This document shows positions 52,501 through 63,534 of a DNA stretch of 64,000 nt, in pieces. The stretch is from Channa striata (Eukaryota > Chordata > Actinopteri > Anabantiformes > Channidae). The DNA is taken from NCBI GenBank assembly GCA_033026295.1, contig CM065173.1, positions 1,984,001-2,048,000 of the forward strand. Reading direction: 5' to 3'. Position 1 is the stretch's first letter. Each line of letters begins with the position of its first letter. A program made the translations under genes and the position numbers. The notes under the pieces are model-generated. The model saw only the letters and a list, made by a program, of their open reading frames with translations. It made no database searches and was not told where the DNA came from.

Positions 52501-53933
52501 AAGACACTGAACACCGGTCAGAGTTGGTGTGGATCAGCTGGAATGTTGATTCCGTAGTGCTTCACAGCCTATTTACGGTTAGTTTTTAGTTCATTATTGG
52601 AATGTCAAGGCTGTGGTGTTTTCCTTTCAACAACAACCACATGTTGAGAAGAGACAAAAATGGTGTTTAGTAATAGGCCAGATTTAAAAAGCCATTCTTT
52701 TATAAGAACCATTGCAGAGGGTGACATGGAGGATGCCTCTTGAATGCTTTTTGCTTTTGTATAGATGACCGCATCATCTGCAACACTGAAGCAGACATTA
52801 GGTAGATCATTAATATACAAGGAAAACAGAGAAATTAAAATATGTTCGTTTAGGCAGAAGAATTTCATTATTGCCAGTGTCAAATGCCTTGTTCAAATCT
52901 AAAAGCACAGGGACCAACACAAGCATTTCTGTCCAGCGTAGGTTTAACCTTTTCCATGAACAGACAGTTTGCTGAATCACTAGAATGGTTCATCCGGAAA
53001 CCAAACTGCATAGAACTCAAGGGGGGGTGGCCTTCACTGACATGTTGATGTATTGGTTGCAATCAACAGAATATGGTAGTGTTGGGCTTTATACACAAAG
53101 GCTTGTTTAAAAGGAGGATGTGCATGTGTTTTAGCTTCACATTGTGGACGGAGCCCTGCTGCGGACAAACCCAGCCCTGGTGATGGAGGGGATCCAGAGA
53201 TTTCTCAGTATCACTCCAGTCTTCAACTACACCCAGGCTCTCATGTTAGTAACTCACTGACACAGTTTACGAGCAGAAAGTTATACGTTTTGTTTTAATA
53301 TAGTGTGTGCAACAGCTGCTTCATTGTGCTGTGAAATAAAATGTGTCTGCAGCTATGATGACAGCAAAGGTTTCTGGTGTCAGCGGGTGGAAGGAGGTCG
53401 AGCCAAGTGTCTTGGGAAGAGTAAAGGCAGGAAGTACACAGAGATGACTCCTGAGGTACATGAACAGCTCACATTGTCATTACTATGATTCACTAATTGC
53501 GACCTTTTCGAAGTCATCAGTTTTTCCAATAATAACTAGCATCACTAGCTTACAAATGTAAAGTTGGTATTGGCAGCAAAACATTAAGAATTGGAAAACA
53601 GTGAATAGAAGCGTCAACCTGATAGATGAACACAACTAACACATGGTTTCTTAAGAGAATTTTTTGACAGGAAAAACACTAGTTCTTTTAATTTTTATTC
53701 TGTAAATAGAATCTGATTACAATGGAAACATCTTTTTCCCTTACTTCTCCTGATCATTGACTTTCTTGTGTGTGTGTGTGTGTGTGTGCGTGTGTGCGCC
53801 CGTGCAGTCACGTGCCTTTCTGGCGGAGTACTACCGAGAGCACAACATGGAGCTTCTGCGTCTCTTGAATCGGTTGGGCCAACCACTGCCGTCCTGGCTC
53901 CGCCAAGAACTCCAGAGCACCAGCTGGAGCTGA
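42226..53933 (+). CDS. ndst2: ndst2, heparan sulfate N-deacetylase/N-sulfotransferase 2 (complete)
   Basis: This is a bifunctional Golgi type II membrane enzyme. It removes acetyl from N-acetylglucosamine in heparan sulfate or heparin precursors and sulfates the freed amine with PAPS. Exons: 42226-43287, 45187-45274, 46565-46719, 47007-47192, 48905-49033, 50085-50267, 50652-50748, 50840-50963, 51607-51781, 51892-52062, 53135-53244, 53353-53455, 53808-53933. All are phase-consistent; the total is 2,709 nt, 902 residues (human NDST2 is about 883). The start sits in a full Kozak context (CCGCCATGG). The signal anchor is at about residues 20-43, the deacetylase-type region at about 70-590 and the sulfotransferase at about 600-880. 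The order of motifs and the Pro-rich stem fit NDST2 better than NDST1; its position beside zswim8 also supports ndst2. Confidence 0.96.
43615..43737 (-). mobile_element. SINE body/tail fragment, minus strand
   Basis: TTCTACGC then GATAGCGCTTTTCTAC is the reverse complement of the tail of the SINE at 30072. ACATTCACACACCCGCAGGG and GCAGCTGGCCTGC correspond to its body. The middle is deleted. Confidence 0.65.
44154..44344. mobile_element. hAT-like MITE with 8-bp target duplication
   Basis: CTCTAGAG at 44146-44153 is repeated exactly at 44345-44352, an 8-bp duplication typical of hAT elements. The ends are inverted: CAGGAGTTTCGAACTCCAGG on the left and, reverse-complemented, CACAGGTGTCAAACTCCAGG on the right. 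The 191-bp body also pairs further in (CAGGCCTCAAGGC with its partner near 44320) and has no coding capacity. Confidence 0.88.
44590..44738 (-). repeat. MITE family copy, reverse orientation
   Basis: The reverse complement reads GTTTACATGGACTTAGGTAA, CCAGGTTAC, GCTGGTTTCC and GGGGATTAGGGAA, as in the element at 33505. Only one terminus is present. Confidence 0.7.
45187..47192 (+). CDS. ndst2: ndst2 deacetylase-region exons 2-4
   Basis: The three exons (45187-45274, 46565-46719, 47007-47192) code LVPNFTFNLGFSGKFYHTG, then DFWWFPHMWSHMQPHLFHN with its cluster of histidines, then YAVAPHHSGVYPVHSQLYEA. These histidine-rich blocks are among the most conserved parts of NDST deacetylase domains and probably include metal ligands. 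The acceptor of 46565 is GT-rich rather than pyrimidine-rich. The intervening introns hold no recognised genes. Confidence 0.93.
46545..46560. repeat. (GT)8 in a 3' splice site
   Basis: The GT run is followed by TCAG and the ndst2 exon at 46565. Confidence 0.95.
47193..48904 (+). other. ndst2 intron
   Basis: No exon is seen. GGGTGTTTCCAAACGTTTTC near 48310 resembles the end of fish Tc1-like elements (TTTCCAAACTTTTG), so 47950-48345 may be a remnant; its other end was not found. Confidence 0.45.
49080..49455 (+). mobile_element. SINE split by another repeat
   Basis: TCACATGACAAAGTGTGCTT and GAGAAAGACAC (49118-49150) match the body of the SINE at 30072. GAATGGGTGAATGAGAAG and then ACACTTTGGGTACCAGTAAG with GTAGAAAACGATATATA match its tail. 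About 215 bp between them are foreign. Confidence 0.65.
49160..49375. repeat. dispersed repeat inserted in the SINE
   Basis: CAGTTGTGATGGTTAGGGAC, TAGGAATTGCATTATGTGAA and GAGTGTCCTCACAAGCATAG match, from memory, a common fish repeat. The borders are approximate. Confidence 0.5.
49452..49573. repeat. (TA)n microsatellite
   Basis: Interrupted TA from 49452 and uninterrupted TA from about 49490 to 49572. It starts exactly where the SINE tail reads CGATATATA. Confidence 0.97.
50652..50963 (+). CDS. ndst2: ndst2 exons with PAPS-binding catalytic loop
   Basis: Exons 50652-50748 and 50840-50963 begin the sulfotransferase domain. KFLVVGPQKTGTTALHSFLS spans the junction and holds the 5'-phosphosulfate loop with the catalytic lysine of the QKTG motif (about residue 632). 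TFEEIQFF follows. The donor of the first exon is GTTCCA, off consensus beyond GT, but the split after KTG is the phase needed to rejoin TTAL. Confidence 0.94.
51607..52062 (+). CDS. ndst2: ndst2 exons with 3'-phosphate-binding motif
   Basis: Exons 51607-51781 and 51892-52062 code YMDFFPFPSN, FEKSANYFDTEVAP and then LINPSDRAYSWYQHQRAHQD, the conserved 3'-phosphate-binding stretch of NDST sulfotransferases. They end in HLEHWLQYYQPNQ. Confidence 0.94.
52600..53062 (-). pseudogene. LINE reverse transcriptase fragment in an ndst2 intron
   Basis: On the minus strand, MQFGFRMNHSSDSANCLFME (within 52880-53062) resembles the RT fingers. LFSLYINDLP and VADDAVIYTKAKS (within 52605-52883) carry the ADD catalytic motif and EWLFKSGLLLNT follows. 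Much of the middle is missing and the frames differ. It is a CR1/L2-like non-LTR relic. Confidence 0.75.
53135..53455 (+). CDS. ndst2: ndst2 exons with conserved cysteine pair
   Basis: Exons 53135-53244 and 53353-53455 code LHIVDGALLRTNPALVMEGI and GFWCQRVEGGRAKCLGKSKG. The two cysteines, ten residues apart, correspond to the disulfide pair known in the NDST1 sulfotransferase structure, next to the KGRKY loop. Confidence 0.94.
53767..53788. repeat. (TG)11 in the last 3' splice site of ndst2
   Basis: The TG run, continued by CGTGTGTGCG, precedes GTGCAG and the exon at 53808. Confidence 0.95.
53808..53933 (+). CDS. ndst2: ndst2 terminal coding exon
   Basis: It codes SRAFLAEYYREHNMELLRLL and then LGQPLPSWLRQELQSTSWS, with TGA at 53931-53933. 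This is the conserved NDST C-terminus (LGQPxPSWLRxEL). Confidence 0.95.
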   Translation, partial: SRAFLAEYYREHNMELLRLLNRLGQPLPSWLRQELQSTSWS

Positions 53934-56900
53934 GGCTGCGAGCTGACTAGCGGGCACACCACAGAGAAGCCTGGACGGTAGTCTGTGGTCGAGCTAAATT
54001 TGGCTCTGGATTAGACTGGACTACCTAATCTGGAATCCACAGCAGCACACAGTAAAAGAGCTACAAGGTTTTAGCTGATGTTATTGGTGCTCTTGTTCCA
54101 TGGGAACGTGGAGACGACATGACATCCTGCTGGAGAATGAGCCCAGTGGACTCTCTCAACTCCTGATTTGTTGCCAACCTCCCACGAGCACTGGGCAAGG
54201 CTTCATCCTCGATCAGTGTGTGTCGGACAGGGGGTGGGGGCTGGCGCCATACACACAAGTCTGAACGGGTCAGAGCACCTTAAATTGTGAGGGGAAACTC
54301 ACAGGAAGAGACGGTGCAGATGCGTATGACTGAATACAGGATTACAGTGCACGAACACACACACGAGGCACACACGTCTTATCTCGCCACAAGAATGTTT
54401 GCGAAGCAGTCCACTTTTAAACACGGTTGTTTATTTTATTCTGGAGGCAACTGAATGGCCAGCAGCCCGAAGCAGACATTACAGGCAATACAGACCATAT
54501 CCTGGTCCAGACTTCTCTGTTAGACACGCACACAACAGCCAGCAGTTGGGGTCTATCTGTCCTGTCTGTCTACTGTAGTCACAGACATTTTCAATGGATT
54601 AATATGACGACAGGTCAGTGTAAATATCATGTGTTTAAATTCGGTACCTGACTAAAGCCCAGCTTGGTGTTGAGCCTCAGCTCCACTCTAATGTCCTGTC
54701 AATAAGCAGCTCATTATATTTAACTAAAGATTGTTTCTGAATGATGACACACAGTTTCCATGGCAGCTAAGTCCCGAAGATTGCTTACATTCTTGTTTGA
54801 AGCCAACACGGTTTTTTCACAATGCACTGCCCAAGTTATGACCAGTGGAGCAAACCACATAGCTCAAAGGTTGTGTTATAGGACTGTTAAGGTATTTAAG
54901 GTATTGGAATTGATACATATGTTCTCCTTCAGAAGATATCATACTTCTGTACCAGAATGTCAAACAGCTCTGTCTAACATAGTGACAATTCTGGTTCTGG
55001 TTCCAGTGTCCTGATAAAAAACCTGAGTGGGAGGGCTCGTCGAAGTGTAGTAATATTTATTATGGAGAACGGGCCGAGACTCTTTAGAAACCAACTTTAC
55101 GGAATTTAGGACACTTGGTTTTAGTGACAACGGCATTACTCTTAAATAGAAAAGGTTCACTGTAAATTAATAAATGAAATATGCCTGTAGAGACGTTGGT
55201 TATCCTGGTATTCTAGTGATACAGTGTTACATTGGCGATCAAAAACGAGACGATTTTTTTTTTATGTAGTTGAGAGATTGTGACCTTCAGGTGTTTTCAC
55301 CCCTGCCTCACTGAGCCTTAAGTTGAGCTCTGCTCCGCTTTCCTCCTTTGTAGGGTTTGTTTGGGCAGGTCTGAACACAGCGTTCCCACTATGTGCCAAA
55401 ACTGAGACCCCTGGATGACGTCTCACCCTGGTCCCAAACGAATTTTGCAACAGCTGTTTTGAGCACATGATCCGACCTCACATTCAGCAGGTTTTAACTA
55501 AACCAGTAGTTGACAGCTCGTCTACTTTTGTATTTTCTTACTGATTGTTTCATGTTATTTATTTAGCATCTGCACGGTTTTCTTTGGTTCATTGCCGCCA
55601 AAAAAAACTCCATATTTATGAGAAATTGCAAGGTGGGTATGGTTTTATGACAATTTTTCAATCATAGAAATACAGAGAAATACTTCCTGTGTTGGCTTTC
55701 TTCTACCACTCCAGATCCTTTTAACCAAGGAGCAAACAAGCCTTTGGGCTTGAATACATTTCCTGCTGAGGACCTTGCACAGCTCCTCAGGGACCGTGCA
55801 TGGTCCATGTGTTCACACTTTTGACCACACTGTGGACCATTCTCCACACACACACACACACACACATGATGCTGCTGTAAAAGAAGGAACCATGCATGTA
55901 TTGGGAAACCTGGATACTGGACTCAGACATGGCGTGCAGTCAAGTGCACATGCCCACTATTGTTTCTGCCACGGCTCCATCTTTGCACATCCAGGCTTGG
56001 CAACTAAAAGATACTTTCCTGAAAAGTGGGAAAGTTTTAAACCTCCATAAGTTCTAAATTCTAAAATAAAATCTATTAAAAAGAGTTGGAGGCCTCCTGT
56101 GAGCAGAAAATGCTTCTCAGTCCAAAGGTGAATTTTTCATTGCAATACAGCTGATGACCCCTGGGCAAATTTGGCTAAAGATCTGAGATGTGGCACACTA
56201 TCCATGGAAGAAACGGGCAAACACTGATTTACCATTCTGTGTCAAAATATTACAGTTCCAGTATGCGAACATTGTACAGAACGTGTGCTGAGTTCTTGGC
56301 TTTTACTAACAATGTGGTGCACAAGAAACTATTTAGTACCACCTACAACAGGATGCATGGATCACGCTGGCTCAAGTTAAAACAGAAAATTCGGCCTTTA
56401 CATTTTTCTTTCAACCCTGGTGACATTATCTGACATTTGAAATCGGGCAAAAGCTCTTTCTGAACCATGGATAACTAAATAGAATTGACACTATCAAAAG
56501 TAGTGAACTCTTGAGAGAAATGGGAACAGCATCATTTGGTCTACAATGCGCTTTTGTGTAGTCATCATTCAGAACTTCTCCTCACTATTTGAACAGTGAG
56601 AAAAGCAGCTGTTTACACTGATCCTGATGTGCTCATAAGGCAAAAAAGGAATTGGGTGTGTGGGGTCAGTCGGAGTGCTTCATCCTGAGAAACGTAAAAA
56701 GCCCACCATGTGTCCCACACAGAAAGCTAAACACACATCCCGCACAATTGCACTTGTATCCACCCGAGGACCGAGAGAGGACAGACATTAAAGCCAGTAC
56801 AGAGGTGAATCAGAAGAAGCTGCTGTCATGTTTCTGTTTGTTTTGTATAAATGTCAAAAAGGCAAACACTGTATCATCTCTAATAAACAGAGGTTCAAAA

Positions 56901-58659
56901 CGATGGTTGTCTTTTCTCACTCTGTCACACATGGGGGTAGACTGAGCTTCACAATCCTTGCCTCATCAAAACCACATGCAAGAAGGAAAAAGCTGGTTTC
57001 ACAAGAGAACATTACAACAGAGTCTAGTGTGGATTAAACTTGATGTACCAGTGACTATGAACAGGCTTCAGTGGGGGTTACGATGAGCCGGGTCCACACA
57101 AGGTGACAAGATTATGTTCTCATCAGGTTCTATAGGTTTATATAATGTGCATAAAATAACCACACTGGCAAGGAAAGGTTTGGAAACCCGTACACGTGCA
57201 GGGTTTATACTGCTCTCGCTTGTTGTGTTCAGGTTGGCATGTGTAAACTTGCTCCCTCTTGTGGACAGTCTGCAGCCTGCTAAATGTCCCGTTTGTGTGG
57301 GTCTTGCATAAATCAACTCTATGAGCATAACATTGCATAACCGTTATTTGTCTGTGATTGGTACATGAACTAGTTAATGGCTAATTTTGACTGCAGGAAC
57401 TTGGTGTCCCATAACCTTAACTTGTGGGGCCAAGATAGTCAGTTCTACATTTAACCCGTCATAGATGACAGCCCCAGGAGCATCCGCCCCTCCCCCTTCC
57501 AAAACCTATAATTTAACTATAGTACTTGTAGAACTCCTGGGCTGTGCTTAAATGTAAGTTCCAGTCTCCAAAGCATGTGCTTCAACCAATACAGAACCCA
57601 ACCCCAGGTTGGAAGGTTCTGTTACAGGTCAGTAAGTTCCTGCTGTTGAAAGGCTCAAACACTGGTAAAACCTGTGGGCCTCAGAAGCAGCACACACAGC
57701 AGCAGAGAGACACAGATGCTAAATAAATTAAATAATTTAGTGACTGCCCACATGCACTGGGAAAAGAAATGTGCTGTAATACTTTGAAACAAAAATGGAC
57801 TGCAATCAGAAAACACAGAGCTGCTCCAAGTAAATCTTTGCCTTAATCTGGGCACAGCTGTTAGACACCCACACACAGCACACACATGCTCACAGAGCCA
57901 TAAAGATATATATAATATCCTCTCACACACACACACTTTGCAGTACCATGCAGCACTAATCCCACTGGTGTCAAAGGGGCCATGAGGGATGCTTCAATTA
58001 TTGATCCACTGATATATTTACTTATATATTCTGTGACTACAGTGAAAAGACAGAGACAGGTGCTTTTTTGATAGCACAATCAGTCCGGCATTGGCCAAAC
58101 TCACTGTTTTCCCCTAATAAATGTAGTGTGACATGCAGCTTAACACTAATCAGTGTTAAAAATTCTGCTCCTCCAAATGTTTCCAACAGACGCCTACACA
58201 GTAAAACTTAGAGAGAAGAAGGTCTGCTGGCAGCTCACTGAACATGCGCAGTGTGCGTCTAAAGACAAGATGAACTCAATTCTGAACTGTACACGTAGAA
58301 CAAATATGTAGAAGAAGGCAGAAAACAGTGCTGATGTTTAAAGTTACATTTTTTAACCCAAACAGAATTTCTTGTTGCCTGATAATGACACTAAATTTGT
58401 TTTTTTTTATTATTATTATTTAAACAAACTGGAGAAGTTCCCTCACAGGCGATCCTAGACTTTGGGACAGCCTCAAGCAAATAACCACTTGGAGGGCCCT
58501 GGGAACTAGAAGAAGGCAGCGGTGCCCTGTGTAGTGCCTTAATGGGAGATTTTGGTGTATAACTGTCATGGGGCAAAAATACCACATACTGAATTTCTCC
58601 TGATGTATTGGGAAGGTTGCTCTGATATTTGCTGAGTTTCCTGTTTCACAGAGGATGTC
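53934..58659 (+). other. ndst2 3' flank and intergenic sequence
   Basis: The 3' UTR must begin here. Candidate AATAAA signals are at 55169-55174, 56065-56070 and 56882-56887, and I cannot choose among them. A (CA)n tract lies at 55845-55866. No exon or recognised element is seen. Confidence 0.5.
55845..55866. repeat. (CA)11 microsatellite
   Basis: An uninterrupted CA run of 22 bp. Confidence 0.95.
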
Positions 58660-59650
58660 CATGCAATTCAATTCAACTTCATTGATATAGCACCAATTCA
58701 AAACAGTCATCTCAAGGCACTTTGCATGATAATGTCCAGACTATACAGGCATTTAGAGAAAAGCCAACAAATCCCCCTTGAGCAGCTATAGGCAACAGGG
58801 GCGGACATCTGCCTTTTTCTGCTTGGGGTGAGTGGAAAACACTAGGCAGGTTGGTAGGTCACACAGCTCCAAAGCCGGGATCCCCTGAGAACAGGGACAG
58901 ACAGAGGGAGACAGAGAGGGAGAAGCACAACTACGGGCGAAAGAAGACAATATAAATTCAGTTTTGTCTGAGTTTAAAGACATCGAGGTCTTTAGGTCAG
59001 ACATGCTTATATTTCACGTAATTGATTTGTTTCATCTGAAAAAATCAGCATAGCAGTGGAAATCTATGGAGTGTTTTCTAATAATGTTACCTAAACTAAA
59101 TATCATTGGTCCTAACATAAAACCTTGTGGAACTCCATAACTAACTTTTGTGTGGGAATGCCGTATGTAAGGACAAGGTCTAGGGTGTGACTAAAACAAT
59201 GAGTGGGCTCTTTTACATTTTGAGAGAAACCAATTGAATCTAATAATGAGGTAAATGCCGTGTTGAGGGAGTTACTGTCAGCATCTACGTGAATGTTAAA
59301 ATCGCCCACTATGATGAATTTATCTGCACTAAGCACTAAGTCGGCTAGAAAATCTGAGAATTCAGTCAAAAGTTCCGAATAAGGGACTGGAGGACGGTAC
59401 ACAATAACAAATAGAAGTGGATTTTGAGTTTTCGAAGTTGGGTGTGAAAGGCTCAGAGTAAGTTGAGTTATAACTATGTTTAGGTCTAGGGTTTATTGGT
59501 AAGCTTGAGTGATAGATTGCTGCTACTCCTCCACGTCGGCCTGAGCTTCTAGGAACATGATAGTTAATATGACTTGGAGGGGTCGACTCTTTTAGACTGA
59601 CAATTTTGGGTTTTAATGACTGTACTTCCTCTGTGACCAGCCTCAGGAAA
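58660..59650 (-). pseudogene. LINE fragment: RT end joined to endonuclease piece
   Basis: On the minus strand, 59112-59402 codes a clear APE-type endonuclease block (MYRPPVPYSELLTEFSDF, then FIIVGDFNIHVDADSNSL and PTHCFSHTLDLVLTYGI). Closer to the LINE 3' end, MSLNSDKTEFILSS (near 58970) is RT-thumb-like. The catalytic RT between them is missing, with the junction near 59145. The 58670-58985 part has the 'AGGCACTTTGCATGATAATG' wording of a widespread fish repeat. It is a CR1/L2/Rex1-like relic. Confidence 0.7.
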
Positions 59651-60930
59651 AACTACAATTTTACATGTACTATTGAGAATATTTGTAAAATGAATAGTTC
59701 TTCATTTAAAGGCCAGTGGGAGAACAGGTTAACCACAAGCTGTGTTTGTTATTAAGATTAATAAAAATAATAATTATTAAATTTAATAAAAAATGGTCAT
59801 TGCTGTGATTATTCAACAGTAATTGGACAGAACAAGGTTTATGTGCCTTATTTATTTCTTATGTCTAGGAATCGGTGATCATAACATGGAAAATAGAGTT
59901 TCACCTAATAACAGAAAAATACATTTAAAATGGAATTATTATGGTTACATGCATGTCCACTACAGTAAACGATCATCATACAGAAACACAGAGGTAAAAT
60001 GACAAACAACGTGAGAGAGTCTGTTCCCACAGGGTGAACATGGCGTGGGTGTGTGGTGCCCACACAGGAGTGGATTCTCAAACCGCAGAATTTCTTTTTG
60101 AAGGTGAAGGGTCCGATGGTGAGGGAGGGGAACAAAAACCAGCTGCCCACACTTAACGTCCCAGATCTAGCTATGGTTTTATTATTGCTCTGCTGAAGAG
60201 GCCGTGTGTCAGGGGTTCCTCCAACATCAGCAATGAGAGAAGATCCAGCAATCACGCGTTACTTCATACTGGCTGCAGAACAGCTGCACCGCTTCAGATG
60301 CTGAGAAACCTGGAAGAATCTGTAGTACCACGGCAATCCTGGGCCGGACTTCAGTGGTCAGGATTCTCATCTCAGAACTTAAAGTTGTTGCAATGTATAA
60401 AGCATCCATCCATTTCTCTACCCTGCTGCCTATCTCAGGTGTCAGGATCCAGCTCCCCTGCAAACAGGATCAGCAGTTCCAACAATTACTTGGGTGGATT
60501 TTTTGATACTTTTTGAATCTAATAAAAACAAAAAGGTAACAAGGGGCATTTCGTAGAGTTGTTTTTGCTGTTTTTCATGGCCTCTTATGTTTTAGTTTTC
60601 TCTGCATGATGTGGCGACAGGTCTGGACGGTGGGTAGGTGTGTTTACCACCCAGACCCAGAATTTCAGATACAGATCACAGGACAGTTTTTCACTTTACC
60701 TCCAACCATTTTAAAGGAGGCGGCAGGGTCCTTGGTCTTTATGTATGGTTGTTTCTTTGCATGGTGGAGTTTTAAGCCACCCTTTTATTTACAATCCACT
60801 AATTACTGAAGAATTTGCCAGGGAACAGCATGAAAGAAATCACAGAATGTTGAATGGAGGTAATAAGTAGTAAAAAACACAGAGAACTACTAAGAAACGA
60901 CCTCCACTTTTACCATCAACTCACGTACTC
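59651..60930. other. intergenic, no gene recognised
   Basis: Minus-strand open frames at 59905-60255 and 60227-60463 overlap, but I do not recognise them. The + strand has CCATCCATTTCTCTACCCTG near 60406, a wording of common fish repeats. Confidence 0.4.
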
Positions 60931-60935
60931 AGAAG

Positions 60936-63534
60936 AGGTGAAAAGAGTCTCAGACAGGGTGATGAGCCTAAAGCTAGAAATCGAAGGGGTGATGGTGAAC
61001 GTAGTCAGTGGGTATGCTCCACAAGTTGGCTGTGAGTTAGAAGAGAAGGAGAGATTCTGGAGTGAGTTTGATGAGGTTGTAGAGAGTATCCCCAGAGGAG
61101 AGAGAGTAGTTGTTGGAGCAGACTTCAATGGGCATGTTGGTGAGGGGAACAGAGGTGATGAGGAGGTGATGGGCAGGTTTGGTGTTAAAGAAAGGAATCC
61201 AGAAGGACAGATGGTGGTTGACTTTGCTAAGAGGATGGAAATGGCTGTAGTTAACACTTACTTCCAGAAGAGAGAGGAACACAAAGTGACATACAAGAGT
61301 GGAGGTAGGAGTACACAGGTGGACTACATTCTATGTAGACGTGGTCATTTAGGTTAGTGACTGTAAAGTGGTGGTAGGAGAGAGTGTAGCCAGACAGCAC
61401 CACATGGTGGTGTGTAAGATGACTATGGTGGTCAGGAAGAAGAAGAGAGGAAAGACAGAAAAGAAGACCAAGTGGTGGAAGCTAAACAATGAAGAAACTT
61501 GTGAGGAATTCAGGCAGAAGTTGAGAGAGGCTTTGGGTGGTGAGGAAGAGCTTCCAGATGACTGGGAAACTACAGCAGAGGTAATCAGGGAAACAGGTAG
61601 GAAGGTGCTTGGTGTGTCATCTGGTATGAGGAAAGATGATAAAGACACTTGGTGGTGGAATGAGGAAGTACAGGACTGCATCCAGAGGAAGAAGTTGACT
61701 AAAGGTAAGTGGGATGTAGAAAGGACTGAGAAAAGTAGACAGGAGTACAAGGAAGTGCAGCGCAGAGTGAAGAGGGAGGTGGCAAAGGCCAAACAGAAAG
61801 CTTACGATGAGCTGTATGACAGGTTAGACACGAAGGAAGGACAGAAGGACTTGTACAGGATAGCCAGACAGAGAGATAGAGATGGGAAAGATGTGCAACA
61901 GATAAGGGTGATTAAAGACAGAGATGGAAAGGTGCTAACAAGCCAGGAGAGTGTGCAGAGAAGATGGAAGGAGTATTTTGAGGAGCTGATGAATGAGGAA
62001 AATGACAGGGAAAGAAGGGAGGAAGATGTGGATGTTGTGGAGCAGGAAATAGCAAAGATTAGAAAGGATGAGGTGAGGAAGACTCTGAAAAGGATGAAGA
62101 GCGGAAAGGCTGTTGGTCCTGATGACGTACCTGTGGAGGTGTGGAAGTGTCTAGGAGAGACAGCAGTGAAGTTTCTGACAGGTCTGTTTAACAGGATTTT
62201 AGAGAGTGAGAAGATGCCTGAGGAATGGAGGAGAAGCGTTCTGGTGCCGATCTTTAAGAACAAGGGTGACACGCAGAACTGCAGCAACTACAGAGGGATA
62301 AAGCTGATGAGCCACACAATGAAGCTGTGGGAAAGAGTAGTGGAGGCCAGGCTTAGGAAGGAGGTGGAGATTTGTGAGCAGCAGTATGGTTTCATCCCCT
62401 GTAAGAGCACCACTGATGCCATTTTCGCTTTGAGATTGTTGATGGAAAAGTACAGAGATGGTCAGAAGGAGCTGCATTGTGTCTCTGTGGATTTAGAGAA
62501 GGCGTATGACATGGTGCCGAGGGAGGAGCTGTGGTACTGTATGAGGATGTCGGGAGTGGCAGAGAAGTACGTCAGAGTAGTTCAGGACATGTATGAGAGA
62601 AGCATGACGGTGGTGAGATGTGCCGTAGGTCAGACAGAGGAGTTCAAGGTGGAGGTGGGACTACACCAAGGATCGGCTTTGAGTCCCTTCTTGTTTGCTA
62701 TGCTGATGGACAGGTTGACAGATGAGGTCAGACAGGAATCTCCCTGGACAATGTTGTTTGCAGATGACATTGTGATTTGCAGTGAGAGTAGAGAGCAGGT
62801 GGAGGAACAGCTGGAGAGGTGGAGGTTTGCTCTGGAAAGAAGAGGTATGAAAGTCAGTCGTAGCAAGACAGAATACATGTGTCTAAACGAGAGGAGCCAG
62901 GTAGAAGCGTGAGGTTACAGGGGCTGAGGTGAAGAAGGTGCAGGAGTTTAAGTGCTTGGGGTCAACAGTTCAGTGTGATGGGGAGTGTGGAAAAGAGGTG
63001 AAGAGGTGAGTGCAGGTGGGTTGGAATGGGTCGAGGAAAGTGTCACGAGTGTTGTGTGACAAAAGAGTGTCAGCAAGACTCAAAGGAAAGGTGTACAGGA
63101 CAGTGGTGAGACCAGCTCTTCTCTATGGGTTAGAGACAGTAGCAGTGAGAAAGAGACAAGAGGCAGAGATGGAAGCAGCAGAGATGAAGATGTTGAGGTT
63201 CTCCTTAGGAGTGACAAGGTTGGACAGAATAAGGAACGAGTTCATCAGAGGGACGGCGCACGTTGCCTGTGTTAGCAACAAAGTCAGAGAGACCAGACTG
63301 AGATGGTTTGGACATGTGAAGAGGAGGGACAGTGAATATATTGGTAGAAGGATGTTGGAGATGGAGCTGCCAGGCAAGAGGGCGAGAGGACGACCGAGGA
63401 GGAGATATATGGATGTGCTAACAGAGGACATGAGGTTAGCTGGTGTCAGAGAGGAAGATGCCCAGGATAGAGTAAAGTGGAAAAGGATGATTCGCTGTGG
63501 CGACCCCTGATGGGAAAAGCCAAAAGAGTAGTAG
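60936..63534 (+). mobile_element. RTE-like LINE, 5'-truncated, three coding breaks
   Basis: The element encodes a non-LTR endonuclease/reverse transcriptase polyprotein of a kind common in fish. Endonuclease motifs VVSGYAPQVG, VVVGADFNGHVG and STQVDYILCRR (to about 61340) are followed by the RT: GKAVGPDDVPVEVWKCLG, NYRGIKLMSHTMKLWERV, VDLEKAYDMVPREELWY, HQGSALSPFLFAML and MLFADDIVICSES (the ADD catalytic motif, near 62760). The C-terminal part has RWFGHVKRRDSEYIGRRM and ends IRCGDP at 63510. Breaks: a frame shift near 61340-61365, another near 62895-62910, and an in-frame TGA at 63007-63009. The copy starts inside the endonuclease (EVKRVSDRVMSLKLE), so it is inactive. RTE clade is from memory of its tail and sequence. 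Confidence 0.9.
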
